A DNA stretch of 64,000 nt from Terrimicrobium sacchariphilum (lineage in GTDB: Bacteria > Verrucomicrobiota > Verrucomicrobiia > Chthoniobacterales > Terrimicrobiaceae), in assembly GCF_001613545.1 (NCBI RefSeq), contig NZ_BDCO01000002.1:1922001-1986000 (forward strand), written 5' to 3'. Every line of letters starts with the position of its first letter. Position 1 is the stretch's first letter. A program made the translations under genes and the position numbers. The notes under the pieces are model-generated. The model was given only the letters and a program-made list of their open reading frames with translations. It had not been told where the DNA came from and made no database searches. This document shows positions 1-9,103 of this stretch, in pieces.

Positions 1-342
1 TTTTTGTATCCCGGAGCCGTCGGCATGGCAAGTGCCCTTGCTCACGGGAGAATCGTCCCTGCGAATTTGCGTGCCACGCTGGAACGACAGACTGGCATGT
101 ATGCTGTGGTCAAAAAAGTCACCGGAGACCAGGCCCGCCAGGTGGTTTCCGATTTGTGTTGCGGACCAACACCGTGCTTGCGGCGAAAACTATGGGGTAT
201 CGAGCCGACTGATCCTTCGCTTGATGTCGTGAGCGGCGCTCCTTCTGAGGGGCTGCCGTTGCTTTGTCCTGAAGCGTGCAACCTCTTCGTGGCCGCGGGG
301 CGCAAGATCGTTAAAGGTGAGCGGGGTGCGGCGGCGGAGTAA
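1..342 (+). CDS. Cys-rich protein, possible DR2241-type 4Fe-4S domain (5' truncated)
   Basis: The frame is open to the window edge, so only the C-terminal 113 or so codons are present. What remains contains a CC-x3-P-C-L-R segment and, near the end, CPEACN. This Cys spacing is reminiscent of the Fe-S domain that accompanies CbiX in the Deinococcus DR2241 protein. A double CbiX-domain gene lies at 20199-21017 without such a domain, which makes the idea attractive but unproven. The gene converges on the histidine kinase, whose stop lies 20 bp beyond. The family assignment is from memory of motif spacing only. Confidence 0.45.
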   Translation, partial: FLYPGAVGMASALAHGRIVPANLRATLERQTGMYAVVKKVTGDQARQVVSDLCCGPTPCLRRKLWGIEPTDPSLDVVSGAPSEGLPLLCPEACNLFVAAGRKIVKGERGAAAE

Positions 343-361
343 CCTCCGGCCTGGCGGAATT

Positions 362-3300
362 TTAAGAACGTTTGGCGGCAAGCCGGATGATCGCTTCGGT
401 AAGGATGCGATTCAGGCTTTCTCCTGTAAAGGGTTTGCCGAGGAACAAGTCCATGCCCGCCTCGGTGCAGCTCTGCCGGTCAGCCTCTGAGACTCCTGCC
501 GTGAGGGCGACGATCACGGCTGGTGGGATCTGCCTCTCCCTTTCGAGCTGGCGAACATTGCGGGTCGCCTCCAGGCCATCCATCTCGGGCATGCTGACAT
601 CCATGAAAATGATGTCCCGATGGACACTCTTTACCAATGCGACGCACTCGGCACCATTGTTAGCGACGCCGATGGTGGCTGCGGTCTTTTCAAGCATTCT
701 GCGCAGGAGCTTTTGATTGAGCGGATTATCTTCTGTGATGAGGATTTGCATCCCTTTGGTCTGCTCCGCCATGTTGGAGTCAGAGTGCCGGGATGAATCG
801 TCGGCATGAGGGTTTTCTTGGACCGTTTGCACTGAGATACGTGCGATGAAAGTTGACCCCTTGTTCTCTGCGCTTCGGACTTCGACGCTGCCACCCATCA
901 GTTCGCAGAGGCTGCGTACGATGGTGAGCCCAAGTCCCGTGCCTCCATATTTGCGAGACAGGGAGGAGTCTGCCTGGGTGAATGGCTGAAAGAGCCTGCG
1001 CTGTTGGGCGAGGGATATGCCGATGCCAGTGTCGGTCACTGAGAAAACGAGCTCGCAGGTTCGCTGCGAAGGATTGTGAGAAGCATGGACACTGAGGCCG
1101 ACATGACCGTGATCGGTGAATTTCAACGCGTTTCCGATCAGGTTTCCCAGGATCTGGTTGATGCGCAGGGAGTCGGCGAGGACAGTCTCTGGCAACGACG
1201 TGTCAATGTCGCTGTGAAAATCCAGCCCGTGCTGTCTGGCCTCTAGCTCCGCTCCTCGGCAGATGCTCTCGAGGTGCCGGCGTAGATTGATCGGACGGAT
1301 CTCCAGGATCAGTCGACCCGCCTCGATACGAGACACATCGAGGACATCTGAGACCAATGCCAGGAGAAGACGGCTGCTCTGCTCCACGCTTCCAACGATT
1401 TCCTTTTGATCGGTTGAAAGATTCGTCTGCTTGAGGAGTGAGATGAAGCCGATCACGCCATGGAGTGGGGTGCGGATTTCATGGCTCATCGTGGCGAGGA
1501 AATCGCTCTTGGCTTTGTTGGCGCGTTCAGCCGCCTCTTTGGAGGCACGGAGCTGGGCATCTATCGCCTTGCGCAGAACGAGCGAACGGGCGACCGAGAT
1601 GCACACTTTCTTGCCGGAAAGAGAGGCGAGACTCGCATGCATCTCTACGGGGATCTTGGACGCATCCACCGACACGAGTTGAGTTTCATAAGTTGCGGAG
1701 CCTGTGGTCAGCACCTCGGCAGAGATCTGGCTGCTGCGATAGGAGGGCGAGTCTTCGAGGCTGCTTATCCGTCGTTGGAGCAACTGATCTCGCGATAAGC
1801 CGAGCAGGCGGCAGGCAGCAGAGTTTACATAGGAAAGATAGCCGGGCTGCCCGTCCTCGTCGAAGCCATGGACAAAAATCGGATCCCCGATCGCTTCAAA
1901 GATCGATCGATCATTGGCCTGCGCTTCGCTCAGGATACGAGCGGTCCGTTTGCTCTCGTCGATGTCCAGTACCTGGGACACGAAGTATTTTGGCCGTCTG
2001 TCATCGTCCCGGATGATGGAGGCATTGAGCAGCGCCCACACGATGTGACTGTCTTTGCGCACGTAGCGCTTTTCCATCTGGTAACTGGTGATCTCTCCGG
2101 CGATGAGTTTCCGGACATGTTCCAGATCGAGCTCCAGATCTTCTGGAAAGGTGATATCCTGGAAGGAGAGGTCAGTCAGTTCCTGAGCGGAATATCCCAG
2201 GAAGGTTCGCAGGGCGGAGTTTGTTTCGCGCCAACGTCCATCGAGTTCCACGATGGCCATTCCCACCGGAGAATGTTCCATGGCTTCCCGAAAGCGGGTT
2301 TCGCTTTCTTTCAACCGCGCCGAGTATATGCGTTCCGAAGCCATCAGGCGGTTGATCGAGGCCGCGAGCCGGGAAAACTCATCATTACCAGTCACCACAA
2401 GCTCTCGGGCGCCTGGTTGGGAAAGCTCCTGAATCTCGTTGTCCAGTTGAGCAAGGCGGCGAAGGACTGACCATTCGAAGATTAGGAGCGGAAGGACGAC
2501 AATGATAATGCCGCCGATAGCTCCCCAGAACAGGATGCGATTGCGAGCCGTTAAGGCTGATTCCAGAACCTCGACCGGGATGTCGACATCCAAGGCCGCC
2601 ACCATTTTGCCATCGAGCGTAGGCAGATAAAAAGTGACGGTGTCTTTCGCCTCGTCATGGCGGACAACTCGGATAGGCAGGCCGCCCATTTTGGTCGAGA
2701 GGACATGATGTTCGCGACTTGCGACATGTAACTCGGAGTCCTTGAGCAACTGGAGATTCCGAATGCGGATGCCGATCAGATCAAATGTCTGGTTCAGCCA
2801 CCCGATATCAAACCAGCGTCCGAGAACGACCCATTCAGGAGTCGGACCTTTCCGATCTATCTGCATGACAGGGGCCGCAGTCAGTAGCAGCAGCCGACCG
2901 TCATCCGAGATAATGCCCAACCTCGGACGATCAGATAGGATATCACTCGATGTGATGGTGTCGACGGCGACAGGGGAGAGCAGGGCGGAGCGGTTTGCTT
3001 CAGCCTTGAGCCAGCGAGTCGAGAGGAGTTTTTTGTTCGAGTCGAAGCAGATGACGACATCCTCACCTGTCGCGTTTTGGCCGAAGTCAAAGTGGTTGGA
3101 CAGATAGTCAGGATCGGACCCTCCAAGATATCCATAGGTCTTGGTCCACTCGGCGTATTTGCTGATGAGGAGAAGCTCCAGCTCTCCGATATGACGAAAC
3201 TGGATGGCAATACGTTCGATCTCCCCTTGGCGTAGCGATGACTCAATCGAGTCGAAGGTCGAGTGAAGTTGGTAAGACGTCAGCGCACTGCCGAGGAAAA

Positions 3301-3421
3301 CCAAAGCCAAGAGGATACCGCCTGCGAGCAGGAGGGTCTTTGTCCGTAAGGACTGCCGGAACCTGACTTTTGATTTAGCCAAGACGGTGTATACATAAAG
3401 CAATCCGTCAGGAAATTTCAC
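362..3421 (-). CDS. CHASE4-PAS-PAS hybrid sensor histidine kinase with receiver domain
   Basis: Membrane sensor kinase of 1019 residues. Order: transmembrane helix about 29-49; periplasmic CHASE4-like domain about 55-290 (EWTKTYGYLGGSDPDY); second helix about 296-318; HAMP-like linker to about 365; two PAS domains (about 375-490 and 505-615); HisKA with the phosphoacceptor His in MSHEIRTPLHGV (about residue 647); HATPase with N and G boxes (GNLIGNALKF, DTGIGI, GGTGLGL); C-terminal receiver with IIFMDVSMPEMDG supplying the phospho-Asp. It lies downstream of the arg operon on the same strand but behind a strong hairpin. The longest frame uses GTG at 3421, which coincides with the foot of that hairpin; a TTG 13 codons further in (MAKSKVRF) could be the real start. 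No separate response regulator is adjacent. Confidence 0.9.
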   Translation of the reverse strand: MKFPDGLLYVYTVLAKSKVRFRQSLRTKTLLLAGGILLALVFLGSALTSYQLHSTFDSIESSLRQGEIERIAIQFRHIGELELLLISKYAEWTKTYGYLGGSDPDYLSNHFDFGQNATGEDVVICFDSNKKLLSTRWLKAEANRSALLSPVAVDTITSSDILSDRPRLGIISDDGRLLLLTAAPVMQIDRKGPTPEWVVLGRWFDIGWLNQTFDLIGIRIRNLQLLKDSELHVASREHHVLSTKMGGLPIRVVRHDEAKDTVTFYLPTLDGKMVAALDVDIPVEVLESALTARNRILFWGAIGGIIIVVLPLLIFEWSVLRRLAQLDNEIQELSQPGARELVVTGNDEFSRLAASINRLMASERIYSARLKESETRFREAMEHSPVGMAIVELDGRWRETNSALRTFLGYSAQELTDLSFQDITFPEDLELDLEHVRKLIAGEITSYQMEKRYVRKDSHIVWALLNASIIRDDDRRPKYFVSQVLDIDESKRTARILSEAQANDRSIFEAIGDPIFVHGFDEDGQPGYLSYVNSAACRLLGLSRDQLLQRRISSLEDSPSYRSSQISAEVLTTGSATYETQLVSVDASKIPVEMHASLASLSGKKVCISVARSLVLRKAIDAQLRASKEAAERANKAKSDFLATMSHEIRTPLHGVIGFISLLKQTNLSTDQKEIVGSVEQSSRLLLALVSDVLDVSRIEAGRLILEIRPINLRRHLESICRGAELEARQHGLDFHSDIDTSLPETVLADSLRINQILGNLIGNALKFTDHGHVGLSVHASHNPSQRTCELVFSVTDTGIGISLAQQRRLFQPFTQADSSLSRKYGGTGLGLTIVRSLCELMGGSVEVRSAENKGSTFIARISVQTVQENPHADDSSRHSDSNMAEQTKGMQILITEDNPLNQKLLRRMLEKTAATIGVANNGAECVALVKSVHRDIIFMDVSMPEMDGLEATRNVRQLERERQIPPAVIVALTAGVSEADRQSCTEAGMDLFLGKPFTGESLNRILTEAIIRLAAKRS

Positions 3422-3456
3422 GCAAAAAGAGGAATTAACGCGATCCTCTTTTTGCG
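3421..3456 (-). terminator. 13-bp perfect inverted repeat after argB
   Basis: Perfect arms CGCAAAAAGAGGA (3421-3433) and TCCTCTTTTTGCG (3444-3456) with a 10-nt loop. It sits 16 bp downstream of the argB stop and reads as a terminator or attenuator of argCJB, although no clean U-tract follows. Its end touches the GTG start of the downstream kinase. Confidence 0.6.
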
Positions 3457-3472
3457 CGGCGGGAAAGGGAAC

Positions 3473-4354
3473 CTAGCGGGTGAGTTCAGTACCGATGCCG
3501 TCCGAAGTGAAAATCTCCAGCAGGAGGCAGTGATGAATGTGGCCGCCGATCATGTGCACTTTGCCTACTCCGTTGCTCAAAGCCGCGGCAGCAGATTGGA
3601 CCTTGGGAATCATCCCGCCATCGATGACCTTTTGTTTGATGAGGGTCTCGATCTGGGTGGCTTGAATCGAGGGAATGAGCGAGTCTTTGTCGCTCGGGTC
3701 ACGCATGATCCCCGGCACGTCGCTTACATAAATCAACTTGGCCGCCTGGAGCGCGGTAGCGAGCGCGGCCGCGGCGATGTCAGCATTGATGTTAAGCACG
3801 ATGCCGTCGGCATCTGCTCCGATCGGGCTGATGACAGGGACGATTTCCTGGTGGATGCAGTCGCTTACGGCTGCGGGATTGATCTTTGCCGCCTCACCGA
3901 CAAAGCCGATGTCGATCTCCTCGCCGGAGTCAATGCGTTGAGGCCCCATCTTTCTGGCCACGAAGACGTCCTTTCCGGAAAATCCCCTGGCCTTGCCGCC
4001 GTACTGATTGATGACGTCGACGATGTGCGGATTGATCACGCCGTCGAGGGTTTGCTCGACGATCGTGATCGACTGGGCATCGGTCACGCGGAGGCCGTTG
4101 ATAAACTGGGCCTTCAAGCCGGCTTCGCGCATGCGGGCCGTGATGGCCTTGCCGCCACCGTGAACGAGCACGGGGTTGATGCCAACGGCCTCGAGAAACA
4201 CGACGTCGCGGAGGAAACGCTCAACGATCTGCTCCTCCTCCATGGCGGCGCCGCCGTATTTGATGACAAAGGTCTGGCCGCGGAATTTCTGGATGAACGG
4301 GAGCGCCTCAATCAGCGTCTCGGAACGGGCCTCAGGTGAAAGCAAACTGCTCAT
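3473..4354 (-). CDS. argB: Acetylglutamate kinase
   Basis: Cytoplasmic kinase that phosphorylates N-acetyl-L-glutamate, the second step of arginine synthesis. 293 residues, normal for the family. Visible motifs: FVIKYGGAAM near the N-terminus, LVHGGGKAI for substrate/ATP binding, GFSGKD, VISPIG, NINADIAAAALA, and GMIPKV with the GG-x-HIH C-terminal portion. The frame is open further upstream, but that extension overlaps argJ and is Arg-rich, so ATG at 4354 (MSSLLSPEAR) is chosen, 8 bp after the argJ stop. Last gene of argC-argJ-argB. Confidence 0.95.
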   Translation of the reverse strand: MSSLLSPEARSETLIEALPFIQKFRGQTFVIKYGGAAMEEEQIVERFLRDVVFLEAVGINPVLVHGGGKAITARMREAGLKAQFINGLRVTDAQSITIVEQTLDGVINPHIVDVINQYGGKARGFSGKDVFVARKMGPQRIDSGEEIDIGFVGEAAKINPAAVSDCIHQEIVPVISPIGADADGIVLNINADIAAAALATALQAAKLIYVSDVPGIMRDPSDKDSLIPSIQATQIETLIKQKVIDGGMIPKVQSAAAALSNGVGKVHMIGGHIHHCLLLEIFTSDGIGTELTR

Positions 4355-4362
4355 GGATGGAT

Positions 4363-5544
4363 TTACTCTCCGAGATTCAGGCGGACGTATTCCTCGGTCA
4401 AGTCGGTCGTCCACACGGTGTGGGAAAACTTGCCGAGCCCGAGGTCGACGCCGATGCGGAATTCCTTCCTGGCCGCCACGGCCTGCACCTTTTTCCATGG
4501 CGTATCGGTGACGAGGCCGCCGCGCACGAGTGGGAGATCTTCGTAGTCGATGGAGACCTTTTCCTCCACAAGCTTCGCACCCGAGTAGCCCATGGCGTCC
4601 ATGATGCGGCCCCAGTTCGGGTCACCACCTGCCCAGGCGCATTTGACCAGGGTGGAGTTGGCAATGGCTTCGGCAGCTTTGCGGGCATCTTCCTTGGAGG
4701 CTGCGCCGGTAAGGGCGATCTCGACAAATTTGGTCACGCCTTCGCCATCCTTGACGATCATGCGAGCCAGGGTTTGCGCCACTGCGTCAAAAGCCTCGCG
4801 CAAGAGGGCGAGGGGAGGGCGCACCTTGGATGCGCCATTGGCCAGGGCGATCACGGTGTCGTTGGTGCTCATGTCACCGTCGATGGTGATGCGGTTGAAG
4901 GAATCTTCCACAGCGCCGCCGAGGACCTTTTTGAGATCAGCCTGCGAGACCTTTGCGTCCGTGGTGATCACGCTCAGCATGGTGGCCATGTTGGGGTCGA
5001 TCATGCCCGCGCCCTTGGCGATACCGCCGACATGGAAGACGCCCTTCGGCGTCTCGACGCGGACGGCGATTTCCTTCGGGAAAGTATCGCTGGTCATGAT
5101 GGCCTTGGCGCATTTCAGGCTGGCCGTGTTGGAGAGCTTAATACGGGGAATCGCCTCCTCGATGCGGTCGATCGGCATGCGGACACCGATGCGGCCGGTG
5201 GAGCAGACGAGGACCTCCTCACCAGCCACACCGAGGACCAGCCCGGCGCTCACCGTCATGCGGCGGGCGTCCTTGAGGCCATCGGGTCCGGTGCAGGCAT
5301 TGGCATTGCCGCTGTTCAGCACGACGGCGCGGGCTTCGCCGGAGGAGATGTGCTCCATGGAGACACGCACGGGAGCGGCCTTGACGAGGTTGGTCGTGAA
5401 CGTCCCGGCGGCTACGGCGGGTAGCTCGGAGTATACCACGGCGAGATCCTCGCGCGGTGCCTTGGGGTTCTTGATTCCAGCCGATGTGCTTCCGCACAGG
5501 AAACCTGCCGCGGCTGTGACGCCGCCACGAATTTGTTCGATCAT
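4363..5544 (-). CDS. argJ: Bifunctional glutamate N-acetyltransferase / N-acetylglutamate synthase
   Basis: Transfers acetyl between N-acetylornithine and glutamate, and may also acetylate glutamate from acetyl-CoA, closing the cyclic arginine pathway. 393 residues from the chosen start. The autocleavage/nucleophile region is visible as KGAGMIDPNMATMLSV; the Thr of MATML starts the beta subunit in this family. Other family blocks are VLNSGNANACTG and ITIDGDMSTNDT. ATG at 5544 overlaps the argC stop in an ATGA arrangement, which implies translational coupling; an open extension of 15 codons upstream is unlikely to be used. Confidence 0.95.
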   Translation of the reverse strand: MIEQIRGGVTAAAGFLCGSTSAGIKNPKAPREDLAVVYSELPAVAAGTFTTNLVKAAPVRVSMEHISSGEARAVVLNSGNANACTGPDGLKDARRMTVSAGLVLGVAGEEVLVCSTGRIGVRMPIDRIEEAIPRIKLSNTASLKCAKAIMTSDTFPKEIAVRVETPKGVFHVGGIAKGAGMIDPNMATMLSVITTDAKVSQADLKKVLGGAVEDSFNRITIDGDMSTNDTVIALANGASKVRPPLALLREAFDAVAQTLARMIVKDGEGVTKFVEIALTGAASKEDARKAAEAIANSTLVKCAWAGGDPNWGRIMDAMGYSGAKLVEEKVSIDYEDLPLVRGGLVTDTPWKKVQAVAARKEFRIGVDLGLGKFSHTVWTTDLTEEYVRLNLGE

Positions 5545-6569
5545 AAAAGTCCTTGGGTCTCGGGAAAGCCTGCCATGAGGTTGAAACACTGCACGGCTTG
5601 TCCCGCCGCGCCTTTTACCAGATTGTCCTCGGCGCTGAGAAGGATCAGTCGTCCCGTCCGCTCATCGAGCCGTGCGGCGATGTCGCAGTAGTTTGTGCCG
5701 ACCACGTTTTTCGTATCGGGCAACGTGTCGCCGAATCGGACAAACGGCTCGTTGGCGTAGGCTTGTGTGAGGGTTTCCTTGATGGCGGCAAGGGATACGC
5801 CCTCCTTCGGTTTCGCGAAGGTGGTAGTGTGGATGCCCCGGGTCATGGGAGCGAGATGGGGGACAAAGGTGATGACCACCTTTTCGCCCGCTGCGAAAGT
5901 GAGTTCCTGCTCGATCTCGGAAAGGTGCCGATGCTTGGGCAGACCATAGGCGCGCAGACTCTCGTTGCACTCCGCATAGAGATAGGCGACATCGGCCTTC
6001 CTGCCCGCGCCGCTCACGCCGCTGGCGCTGGAGACGGCAATACTGTCGGTCACGATCTGACCCGCCCGGAGGAGGGGAACCAACGGCAGCAGGATGCTCG
6101 TCGGATAACAACCCGCCGAGGCGACCAGTGTGGCCGCCTTGATTTTCTCGCGCCAGATTTCCGGGATGCCATAAGCCGCATGGGCCAGCAACTCCGGAGC
6201 AGCATGCGCCTCACCGTAGAACTCCTGGAAAACATCCGCCTCCCGCAGCCGGAAGTCCGCGCTCAGGTCGACGATTTTCAGCCCGGCATTGAGCAGGGGC
6301 AGGGCAAACTCCGCCGCGAGGCCGTGCGGCAGGGCGAGAAAGGCGTACTTGGCACCCGTCTTGATGACGTCATCAGCCGTGGCGTTGGAAAACGCGAGGT
6401 CTCGGATGGCGGGATGACCTTTCAGGCGGGGCAGGATGCTGCCCACCGGCTTGCCGGCATGCTGCCGGGAGGTTACCCCTGCGATCCGCACGCCACCATG
6501 CCGGGCCAGGAGCGAACAAAGCTCCTCTCCCGAGTATCCATTGGCGCCAACTATTGCTACGTCAGTCAT
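5541..6569 (-). CDS. argC: N-acetyl-gamma-glutamyl-phosphate reductase
   Basis: NADPH-dependent reduction of N-acetylglutamyl phosphate to the semialdehyde. 342 residues. N-terminal Rossmann motif VAIVGANGYSGEEL (about 4-17), VDLSADFRL, the catalytic Cys in ASAGCYPTS, and SGVSGAGRKA, all typical of the ArgC family. First gene of the argC-argJ-argB operon on the minus strand, ending in an ATGA overlap with argJ. The operon promoter must lie between 6570 and the tRNA-Pro gene. I see no obvious arginine operator there, but that was judged by eye only. Confidence 0.95.
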   Translation of the reverse strand: MTDVAIVGANGYSGEELCSLLARHGGVRIAGVTSRQHAGKPVGSILPRLKGHPAIRDLAFSNATADDVIKTGAKYAFLALPHGLAAEFALPLLNAGLKIVDLSADFRLREADVFQEFYGEAHAAPELLAHAAYGIPEIWREKIKAATLVASAGCYPTSILLPLVPLLRAGQIVTDSIAVSSASGVSGAGRKADVAYLYAECNESLRAYGLPKHRHLSEIEQELTFAAGEKVVITFVPHLAPMTRGIHTTTFAKPKEGVSLAAIKETLTQAYANEPFVRFGDTLPDTKNVVGTNYCDIAARLDERTGRLILLSAEDNLVKGAAGQAVQCFNLMAGFPETQGLL

Positions 6570-6663
6570 TCTCGCTGAGCGTATCGACCGCCAATCTTTT
6601 TCAAAGCGGAAATCTTATCTCTTGAAACCTGCACGCACTTTGAGCATCTTCTCCCTTCCGTTA

Positions 6664-6740
6664 CGGGCCGTGGCTCAGCTTGGTAGAGCGCTTGAATGGG
6701 GTTCAAGAGGTCGTGGGTTCGAATCCCGCCGGCCCGACCA
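6664..6740 (+). tRNA. tRNA-Pro(GGG)
   Basis: Cloverleaf with acceptor CGGGCCG/CGGCCCG, anticodon stem CTTGA/TCAAG around loop ATGGGGT (anticodon GGG), T-arm with GTTCGAATCC, discriminator A and encoded CCA at 6738-6740. A first base of C is usual for tRNA-Pro. Confidence 0.95.
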
Positions 6741-7037
6741 CTTCGAAGATCACACTTGATCATTATCTCGAAGGGAAGGGGATGTAACGGCATAGATTCC
6801 GGTGGAATCGGTGGATTTCCGAATGCGGATAAAATTCACGGCGTTTGCGCCTGTTCTCGTTCCCGGCTGATGGAATTTCCCAAGGGCGCTTGAGGATTAT
6901 AGGTTGTTTTTCTGTCCGAATGAATCGGTTTTGCTTTGAAAATGAGCAATCTGTGGGTGGTTTTTCTCAAATTCGGAGCAGATCGGGCATGGTTTTGAGG
7001 TAGAATGAAGGGCAGTTAACTTCGCAGAAATACCCTT
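6741..7037. other. Intergenic stretch with no recognised gene
   Basis: About 300 bp between tRNA-Pro and the aldolase-like gene. Short frames here lack coding character. It presumably carries the promoter of the downstream gene, but I could not pick convincing -35/-10 boxes. Confidence 0.5.
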
Positions 7038-8333
7038 ATGTCATTCGCTCTCCTTCATCCCCGAGACCAGATCGTAGCCACCATGGACCGTATTTACGCC
7101 CACGACATGACGACCACGTCGGGAGGCAACATCTCCGTAAAGGACGAGAACGGCGATGTGTGGATCACCCCGGCCCGTGTCGACAAGGGCAGCCTGCGCC
7201 GTCAGGATGTCGTTCGCATTCGCCCCGATGGCTCGAAGGACGGCATTCACCCGCCATCGTCAGAGTTTCCTTTTCACCTGGCGATCTACGAGGCCCGGCC
7301 TGATGTGAAGGCGGTGATTCACGCGCATCCGGGGGCGCTGGTGAGTTTCAGTATGTGCGGTAAGGTTCCGGACACGCGTGTATTCCCTGAATCCTTCAAC
7401 CTTTGTGGGGAGGTCGCCTTTGCCCCCTACGCCCTGCCGGGAAGCAAGAAGCTGGGCGAGCGCATTGCCGAGCAATTTGCGAAAGAGGCTCAGCCGACCT
7501 GCGTGGTGCTGGAGAATCATGGCGTCGTTGTCGCTGGAGACGATCTCGGCGATGCTTTTCGCCGCTTTGAAACCCTGGAGTTCACCGCCCAGGCGCTGGT
7601 GCATGCCAACCAGCTCGGCAGTGTGAAGTATCTCGACACGGCCATGCTGGAAAAGGCTCACGAGTCGCAGCATCAGGGGCTGGACGAGTATGACCCGTTC
7701 CGCCCGACGAGCGTGGGCAAGGAGGCGCGCAAGGACATCGTGGATTTCGTGCACCGTGCTTACGAACACCGGTTGATGAACAGCGGGTGGGGGAGCTTCT
7801 CCGCTCGCGTGGATGAGGATGCCTTTATCATTACCCCGCAGCACGTGGATCGGCGTGAACTCGATCTCGCGGATCTCGTCGTGGTACGGGATGGCCGCCG
7901 AGCCGCTGGGCAACTGCCCAGCCGCGTCGCGCGTCTGCACCGCGCCATCTACCAGGCGCACCCGGAGGTGAATGCCATCGTGAATGCCCTGCCGGTGCAC
8001 GGCGCGGCTTTCAGCGCGAGCGAGTTCCCTCTCGATAGCCGCACGATCCCGGAGAGCTACCTCTTCCTCAAGGATGTGCCAAAGATCGCCTTCGATGATG
8101 TCTACGGCGACGGTGAGGCTGTGGCTTCCGTGTTGAGTGTGAAGAATCCTGTCGCTCTTCTGGAGAGCAACGGTGTGATGGTGGCGGGCCGCACGGCACT
8201 TGATGCCTTTGATCGCCTGGAGGTGCTTGAATCGACGGCAGCGGCGATCATTCGCAGTCGAGCTCTCGGCGCGATCAAACCGATGCCGGACAGCGTGATC
8301 GAGGAACTCCTCGCCGCCTTCCCCGGGGTGTAG
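7038..8333 (+). CDS. Tandem class II aldolase/adducin-domain protein
   Basis: 431 residues, twice the usual size, because two class II aldolase domains are fused. The first (about 8-195) has GGNIS (29-33), E76, the zinc-ligand motif HAHP (95-98) and ENHG (159-162), so it looks competent for sugar-phosphate aldol cleavage of the fuculose/rhamnulose-phosphate type. The second (about 230-425) keeps the fold (SGWGSFSAR, QAHPEVNAIV, LESNGVMVAG) but has NALP in place of HAHP and ESNG in place of ENHG, so the metal site is lost. The substrate cannot be told. Monocistronic, ending at a strong terminator. No good Shine-Dalgarno is seen before ATG 7038. Confidence 0.85.
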   Translation: MSFALLHPRDQIVATMDRIYAHDMTTTSGGNISVKDENGDVWITPARVDKGSLRRQDVVRIRPDGSKDGIHPPSSEFPFHLAIYEARPDVKAVIHAHPGALVSFSMCGKVPDTRVFPESFNLCGEVAFAPYALPGSKKLGERIAEQFAKEAQPTCVVLENHGVVVAGDDLGDAFRRFETLEFTAQALVHANQLGSVKYLDTAMLEKAHESQHQGLDEYDPFRPTSVGKEARKDIVDFVHRAYEHRLMNSGWGSFSARVDEDAFIITPQHVDRRELDLADLVVVRDGRRAAGQLPSRVARLHRAIYQAHPEVNAIVNALPVHGAAFSASEFPLDSRTIPESYLFLKDVPKIAFDDVYGDGEAVASVLSVKNPVALLESNGVMVAGRTALDAFDRLEVLESTAAAIIRSRALGAIKPMPDSVIEELLAAFPGV

Positions 8334-8360
8334 TCAGTACAGGTTTCCCCTGAAAAGAGC

Positions 8361-8390
8361 AGCGGCTGGACTCGTCAAAGTCCAGCCGCT
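8361..8390. terminator. Shared terminator between convergent genes
   Basis: 12-bp perfect stem AGCGGCTGGACT (8361-8372) / AGTCCAGCCGCT (8379-8390) with a 6-nt loop. It is flanked by an A-rich side and a T-rich side, so it can serve both the aldolase gene and the convergent cNMP-binding gene. Confidence 0.85.
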
Positions 8391-8424
8391 CTTGCTTTCT
8401 GGGCGGGGAAACTGACCTGGAGGG

Positions 8425-8904
8425 TCAGACCACCTCGCAGATGTTGAGGAGGCGTGACCGCGTGGCCTGAAGGCGTTCGGTTACGAGAGTGCCCACACGC
8501 ATGGCGAGTTGGTAGCCAAAAGCCGGATCGGCGTCGGCCAACTGGCGCAGACGGGCGGCATCGAAGACGATGCAGCGGGTTGGCTCCACGGCGCGAGCGG
8601 TGAAGTGCCACTTGTGAGGAGGGAAGAACCAGGACCAGCCGAGCGGCTCTCCGGCCCCGACGTGCTGGACCGAAATCACACCCTCGCCGGGGACGAAGGG
8701 CGTTTCAATGGTCACGCGGCCTTCAATGATAAGATAGAAGTAGTCGGCATTCTGCCCCTTGGAGAACATCTTCTCCTTGGCGCGGAAATCCTGATACGTG
8801 GCATGTTCCTCGAGGATCGGGAAAAACTGCGAAGGCAGATTCTTCCAGAATGGATGCTGGGTCAACACGGTCGACATGGTTTGAATCGGGGAGAGAATAC
8901 TCAT
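8425..8904 (-). CDS. Cyclic nucleotide-binding (CNB) domain protein
   Basis: 159 residues, a single CNB domain: FWKNLPSQFFPILEE, KGQNADYFYLIIEGRV, an Gly-rich turn GAGEPLGW, a phosphate-cassette-like segment, and a C-terminal helix LVTERLQATRSRLL. There is no DNA-binding helix-turn-helix after it, so it is not a full Crp-type regulator; a stand-alone sensor or protein-interaction role is likelier. Start ATG 8904 (MSILSP) is preferred, with AAGGAG upstream; a later ATG at 8877 is possible. The open extension to 8955 looks non-coding. Confidence 0.8.
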   Translation of the reverse strand: MSILSPIQTMSTVLTQHPFWKNLPSQFFPILEEHATYQDFRAKEKMFSKGQNADYFYLIIEGRVTIETPFVPGEGVISVQHVGAGEPLGWSWFFPPHKWHFTARAVEPTRCIVFDAARLRQLADADPAFGYQLAMRVGTLVTERLQATRSRLLNICEVV

Positions 8905-9103
8905 GGAGAAACAATGCTCCTTCTTGTAACCCTCAGCTTCTCCCGGATTGTCCAAGACTGGCTCCCGTTTGCTCTTGTTGCTGGGAGAGTCTCAATAACC
9001 GGCGGATTTTAGCTTTTCAGATCGTAAAAATGATTCCCTTAGGGGCGCTTCCGCCTTGTTTCTTTGCCAAGGGAGTGACATCGTTCTTTTGGAATCTCTT
9101 CCC

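Noticed and set aside
6566-6793. Short reverse frame across tRNA-Pro (RAGGIRTHDLLN)
   Set aside because: Known spurious protein class made by reading through a tRNA gene.
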